From NCBI GenBank assembly GCA_005408345.1, contig SEMN01000227.1, positions 744,001 through 808,000 on the forward strand: a stretch of DNA of 64,000 nucleotides, in the 5' to 3' direction. The stretch is from Macquaria australasica (Eukaryota > Chordata > Actinopteri > Centrarchiformes > Percichthyidae). Positions 58,986-64,000 of this stretch are shown here, in pieces; position 1 is the stretch's first letter; every line of letters begins with the position of its first letter. Position numbers and translations under genes: made by a program. Under the pieces are notes generated by a model. It saw only the letters and a program-made list of their open reading frames with translations, searched no databases and was not told the DNA's origin.

Positions 58986-60363
58986 GATCTTGATCTTTTT
59001 TGATATGTTAGGAACTAGTGCAACTTCATGTAATGTACCTATACAATTATAATATATAACTCTACATTTTAGTGTATTTTTCTTTTTTGTCAGGTTCTTT
59101 GTGTTAATCAAAAGTTTGGACCATTTCAGAACAGATTGTAATTCATTAACTTGGGCAACACAGAGTCATCAGTGCCCATACTGCTTGTGTTTACCCTCTC
59201 CACAAGAAAACACAACATGAACTGTATATAGTGTATCTCTACTTGCTGAAAATGCCGCTGCATTGCATCATTGGCAAAAAAAAAAAAAAAGTTAATCACT
59301 TTGCAATACAGGAAAGAAAGAGATAGACACAGCAGGAGAAGAAGCCAAGGAGGCAAAAGAGGACTGAAGTGGTATACCAATAGAGTGACAGAGGAAAAGC
59401 AAAATTTTGAAAAAGAATGAAAAATAACCCCAAGCAGAGCGCCTTTCTTGGCTCATCCACTGGCTCCTGTTCGCTCTAATTTATACATTAGCTGCTGAGG
59501 CACTGTTTCTGAGGACACACTCTGCAGACTCCTGGCTTTGGGAATAAATAGTGCTGACATAATGTTATGCACATTGCACCCCTTAAAGTAAACTTTAAGC
59601 TGTCTGCCTGGTGACTGGGTTCCAAGGCACAGTCATTGTGTCTGAAGTCTGAGATTAGTCTCTCTTTTTTTTTTCTTCATGTGATTTATCCTTGCTGAAA
59701 GAGAGAAACTCCTGGAGGGGTTTGGTTTCCTCATATCATATTTTTATTCCTCTCATATGCAGTTTCCAGGCAAATATGGACTCAAAATAATTTAGGCACA
59801 GCTGCTGTTTGATGTTAGAAGAAATTAAGTGGTAATAGCTAAATGCAGAGCTGCTTGTCTGCGTCTTGATACTTTTGTCTCTTTTTTAAGCTTTGTGTCT
59901 TTTCTATTTGAAACTCTTTTCTTCTCTGATTGTTTTTCCAGTTTCATATTCAAGTCGAGCACAGTAAATGTTTATTATTTTCCAACAGTCATGAAAGGCG
60001 TGTATGAAAAGTGAGACAGGTGAGTGAAGAACTGCAGTGCAGATACAGAAAAAATAATGCCATTACATGAGATGTGGTTATATAGACTTTACTAGCTAAA
60101 TTCAGTAACAACAAATCTAGGTTCTAAGTTCAGTCAGTCAACTGGTGTCAAGAGTAGGAGCATTTCGAAGAGAATTAGAGCAGTACAGATTTGATTTTGG
60201 CATCAATGCTCTGTTTCATATTGTTCCTTGGGTAGTGTAGTTTAAAGCCAGCAAACACAAGAGCAACTACAGTTTGTGTTCCTGCAGAGTCGCCACCATG
60301 GAAACAAACCGAGATTCCAATTTGTCTCTCTCAACAAAGACATCATGACAAAATGCAAAAGTT
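58986..60363. other. No gene recognised; poly-A run
   Basis: A pure A run of about 15 bases lies at 59276-59290. No gene or bounded repeat seen. Confidence 0.55.
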
Positions 60364-60366
60364 ATA

Positions 60367-61713
60367 GGCCCTGTTTACACCTAACATGCCTCTTGGGTGA
60401 TCCAATCAAAGATCCAAAGTGGACAGCTCTAAGTACAGGTATGAATGCACCCAAGACACATTGAGGACGCATTGAGATCCGCTTGCTCAGACCACATTCG
60501 GAGGTTGTCTTGGCCGCATGTGGCCACATTCTTTTAGCAGTGTGTACACGAATGTGTCCTGGGCCACCATGAAGGTCCGCCTACTCAACTGATCCCTGCA
60601 GAGACGGTTTTGTTAAACTCGGTTTCAAAAGCGAGACGTTTCCTTGAGCGAGAAAGGATTTCACTCTTTAAAGCTGGGGTAGGCAGTTTTATTTTGGCGT
60701 CACTGGGCAAAAATGCCATATTAACCGTGCAGCATATTGTAATTCAAGTGGTCTGAGAGCAGACCTCTACTTCAGCCCCCCCTCTTGCCTCTGTTTTCAG
60801 GCTTCAGAAAATCTATCCCGTGACGGTACACTTTAGCCAATCACAGGTTATTTTCAGTGTGTTCATATTGGCTAAGCTACAAGAGCAGATGTGTGTACAC
60901 GTCCCATCAGACGGTGAAAACCTGATTAAGTGGAAGAAAATCCTGCCGAAAATCCTGAAACTTGTGATAAATTTCCAGCACCTCCTTTGCCTATAGCAGT
61001 GCATAGTACAAAACAACACGGAGCTTCAGGCTCATTACATTCAATGCCATGGCGCTCATAACGACGAGTGGCAAAGAGGCATGATGACAAACAGTGGGGA
61101 ATAACTTTTGACGGGGGACAGTGGTGTGTGTGTGGTGTACTAGCCTCTCTTCCCACTGCTGGACGGAGTTGCAGCTGCCTCTGAAGCCTGGGGCGCTCTG
61201 CTCTGTGTCCGCGAAGCGCTGGAGGGGCGTCTTTGAGAAAACAAGTCACGGCGGGAGGGACCGCGGTCTCGGCGAGGCTCACGCCGTGGAGAGCGAGCCC
61301 TACGAGGGACACGGTTTCACTGGGGAACCGACTCCTTCTGCTGCCGGCCCAAGTTGTGGGTTTGGTGGGAGGGGCTTAGCGGAGTGACACGAGGCAGCAG
61401 AGAGAGAGGCGGAAGGTTTTGCCTAGGTTGCACAGATTTTTCCTCCCCCAGCGTTAACAAATGGTCTGTCTCTGTAGGGACTCTTTCCATTATGTTGTCA
61501 GACACTTCGAATAACAATCTGAGCCTGTCAGTGGCAAAAACAAGCACTTTTAGTGGATGTATATTTCACGGGCGCAATTGCCCAAAAGGATTACATTGCA
61601 GCCACTGTAGCCAAAACTTTTGTCTAGTATTAGTCATTTAGACCCCAAAATATGTAAAAATATTGGTTTAAAAATACTGGAGTCTCCCTTTAATGCCAGG
61701 TGTGAACAGGGCC
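60367..61713. mobile_element. MITE/DNA transposon with GGCCCTGTT[T/C]ACACCT ends, containing a nested element
   Basis: The left end GGCCCTGTTTACACCTAA (60367) is matched in reverse complement by AGGTGTGAACAGGGCC ending at 61713. ATA flanks both sides (60364-60366 and 61714-61716), a possible 3-bp target duplication. The interior (GGTGATCCAATCAAAGATCC, then GGACGCATTGAGATCCGC) is that of an abundant fish repeat. A second element occupies 60672-61689, leaving only about 24 bases of the outer element to its right. A 3-bp duplication would suit a PIF/Harbinger relative, but ATA is not the usual TWA, so the superfamily stays open. Confidence 0.7.
60672..61689. mobile_element. Nested 1.0-kb element with TTAA target site
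   Basis: TTAA flanks it on both sides (60668-60671, 61690-61693). The left end AGCTGGGGTAGGCAGTTTTA and right end (complement AGGGAGACTCCAGTATTTTT) are both known to me as ends of fish repeats but are not clear inverted repeats of each other, so it may be a composite or an LTR-less element with diverged ends. The 128-codon minus frame (60926-61312) has no recognisable domain. Confidence 0.55.
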
Positions 61714-61723
61714 ATAGAGAGCA

Positions 61724-61815
61724 GAGGCTGGAGCCTATCCCAGCTCACATTGGGCAAGAGGCAGGGTACACCCTGGACAGGTTGCCAGTCTATCACAGGG
61801 CTGACAAATACAGAA
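61724..61815 (+). repeat. Widespread fish repeat (GGAGCCTATCCCAGCT type)
   Basis: GCTGGAGCCTATCCCAGCTC, then GAGGCAGGGTACACCCTGGA, then CAGTCTATCACAGGGCTGAC is an abundant vertebrate, mostly fish, interspersed repeat core. Family not identified. Confidence 0.7.
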
Positions 61816-62599
61816 TAGACATACTGTACTGATAACAAAACTTAACTTTTTAAGTTAACTAATTGTTTCAATGCGGTTTTGCACTAAAGCAGAAAAATAA
61901 CCAGAAAACATTAAGCACATTGTCGCTACTTATGGAGATGTCTCATTTTTCTGTCAGCTTCAGTCTCTCTTTTATACACCTGCATGGCTCCTTTCAAACA
62001 TCCATGCTTATAGCACAAGTGAGAAAAAAACAACAAAAAGAACTGCAGTAGCAAAAAAGAAAAAGCTGTTGCTTTCTGTTATTGGTTTTAATTTACCTAA
62101 TTTTCACAAAAGCACAAAAGGTTTGTTATTTTCTTCTTGAGTTTATGTCCTCAGGATCCGATCTGTAGTTTATGGGACTTTTTAAATAAAAAGGAACGAT
62201 AGTTGGCCCAATCTGAGCCAAAACAACATGTAAATAGTGGAGCACCCATTTTTTCCTTTTAAGGATGTGAGATCAACCAACATGAAGGCCAAATCAGGAT
62301 CTGATTCAGGTGTTCTACGTTAATCCTAATAGAGAGTAACAGTCCACATGATATGCAACAGTAAGCAGCTAATTACAGCAGCACAATATTTAGCAACTGC
62401 AGCCAAGGAGATCCAGGATCAGCAATCCTCTGCTTGAACTAGTGTACCACTGTGTACCACTAGTGTACTGTATAAATGATGATGTTATCGTGGCAAAAGG
62501 GGGAAACCCTGGTACAAGCTAGATGCAGCCATGTTATAAAATGTATAACAGGTAGATGTTGACCGTGTCCACTTCATTATACGGGTGGAGATGAGTGAG
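61816..62599. other. No gene recognised
   Basis: Short motif-free frames; TGTACCACTGTGTACCACTA near 62445 is a small tandem duplication. Confidence 0.5.
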
Positions 62600-62815
62600 T
62601 GCCACATTCAAAATATGGAGAGAGACATATGAAAGAGGGGAATGGGAGGAAGGGAAGTGGAGACTGATGAGGAGCTGATGACAGGAGCGAAGAGGGGATC
62701 AACAAAGAGAGAGGAAATGAAAAGACAGGAGGAGGGTTACTGAGATGAGGGCAGGTGATGGGAGATGATGAGGAGAGGAAATTAGAGAAGAGTAGACAAG
62801 ATGAGAGGAGAGAAC
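62600..62815. repeat. Purine-rich (GA) tract
   Basis: GAGAGAGACATATGAAAGAG through GATGAGGAGAGGAAATTAGA: about 200 bases with strong A/G bias on the plus strand. Confidence 0.75.
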
Positions 62816-63067
62816 CTGATCAACACTGGAAGATTTATAGTAGCTTTGCAACTAAACAGTGAAGTTGGCAGAGTTTTAAAATTCATAAAAGGGATGCTTC
62901 ATTTCAGTGGTAATTCTGGATTTGACACTGTATTTTTACACACGTTTAGTAGATGTAATTTAATGGTTGGGTATGGATTTGGAATGGTCAAATTCAGGCA
63001 AGGAAATGGGACGTTGAGGTTTTGTATTCTGACGTGGCTATGAGCTGGAAATTGTTGATACGTTGTA

Positions 63068-63650
63068 ATGTAAGTGTTGGGCAAGTTACTTTCAAAATAT
63101 ATTTAATTTTACTAGTTACTTTAATTTGAAAGTAATAAGTTATTGTACAATATTACTGTCTGTGTAGAGTAATGCGTTACTGATTGCACTACTTTTGCGT
63201 TCCTTTCACCAAAATAACCTCAGCGTCCTGAGACGTAGATTGCACTTAACCATCATGTTCTTGTCCTTTTCTTTGATGAACTGAAAGTAATGGGAGTATA
63301 CCCATTTCGAAAACATAGAGTCTGACTCCGCAGCCATCTCAGCCATTGAATTTCAGCAACAGGAAATTCTTTTTTCTGGTGGTAAACTGGCAGAAGTGGC
63401 GCGGTGTGGATGAATCATTAAAAAAAACAATAAACACTTTCGTAATGCGTTACTTGGAATAGTAAATGTAATAATATTACCAAAATCCTATTAGTAACCC
63501 GTTATATTAGGCTACTTCGTTACTGAGTTATACTACTTATATCGCGTTATATTACTTTGTTACTGCTAAAAGTTATATATTACTGTTACAAAAGTAACTT
63601 ATTACCCCTACTAGTAATACGTTATAACTATCAGTGCTGCTATTGTGAAA
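63068..63650. repeat. GTTACT-rich MITE-like relic
   Basis: The left end AGTGTTGGGCAAGTTACTTT is the usual start of a fish MITE family, and the right part holds dense AGTTACT/AGTAACT motifs (AAAAGTAACTTATTACCCCT near 63590). The termini no longer match base for base. A more complex, non-GTTACT interior lies at 63190-63420. Confidence 0.55.
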
Positions 63651-64000
63651 ATTGCATCTGAAAAGGGAAAGAGAATCTCTTCAATATGCTGTTGACTGGC
63701 AGCTCTTTCAATATATAAACATAAAAAAGCCACAATGTTGTACTGGGTAACACATTTCTGCTTCACAATAAACAAGGCAGAGTATCTCAGCTCGTAAAAC
63801 TAAATGAAACATGTTACTGCATCCCTGAGCATGCTCAATGGCAGAGAAATCAAAAATGCAGTTGCTGAGTTGTTTCAGAAAACACTACACTGGCCATGTT
63901 CGTCGTAATAAAAGAATACAGTATGTCTCCCAATGCAACAATACGTGTTTTTGAATACTTTTTGCGCACAGTTGAGTTCTATGGCATGGAGGAATCATTT

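Noticed and set aside
60926..61312. 128-codon minus-strand frame in the nested element
   Set aside because: No domain; it lies inside a non-autonomous repeat with many overlapping frames.

Overview
The window looks like ordinary, AT-rich, repeat-filled nuclear DNA of a ray-finned (teleost) fish. The basis is the mix of repeat families: DIRS-like tyrosine-recombinase retrotransposons, CR1/L2/Rex1-type and RTE/Rex3-type LINEs, Gypsy pol debris, PIF/Harbinger transposase debris, several MITEs flanked by TTAA or TTA, teleost-typical dispersed repeats, and long (CA/GT)n arrays. I recognise no host protein-coding exon, tRNA, rRNA or other RNA gene. The segment is therefore probably intergenic (a gene desert) or lies inside a very large intron; the sequence alone cannot say which.

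Layout. 0-6.4 kb: simple repeats, a long AT microsatellite, a minus-strand RTE-like LINE 3' relic (3.7-4.2 kb) and a decayed Gypsy integrase relic (4.9-5.7 kb). 11.4-12.5 kb: an exon-like block coding for a helix-turn-helix next to a GRP motif, resembling the front of an integrase-type gene family I recall from fish transposons, then a reversed LINE 3' end. 21.3-22.6 kb: a 1.1-kb PIF/Harbinger copy with matching terminal inverted repeats and TTA target duplications. 24.96-26.95 kb: an internally deleted DIRS element (gag piece fused to a tyrosine recombinase) that keeps a striking block of nested inverted repeats at its right end. 31.4-32.0 kb: a MITE. 33.3-36.9 kb: an almost complete LINE whose main reading frame is open for 859 residues. 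38.5-47.9 kb: mostly MITEs and teleost dispersed repeats. 50.0-51.5 kb: a CpG-dense unique block, a CCATC-type minisatellite and a (TG)47 array. 53.4-56.7 kb: a small MITE and a 5'-truncated LINE broken by four frameshifts. 58.1-59.0 kb: an RTE-like endonuclease relic split by a solo LTR with a perfect 5-bp target duplication. 60.4-61.7 kb: one DNA transposon inserted inside another. 61.7-63.7 kb: a dispersed repeat, a purine-rich tract and a GTTACT-rich MITE-like relic.

No genes here work together as a pathway; the biology is transposon biology. The points most worth a second look are the DIRS right-end architecture with 59-bp perfect inverted arms beside decayed coding sequence, the Harbinger copy with its 42-nt subterminal palindrome, two clean nested insertions that give relative ages, the near-intact LINE whose catalytic glutamate codon appears to have become a stop, and the helix-turn-helix exon. 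I found no convincing previously undescribed functional system.
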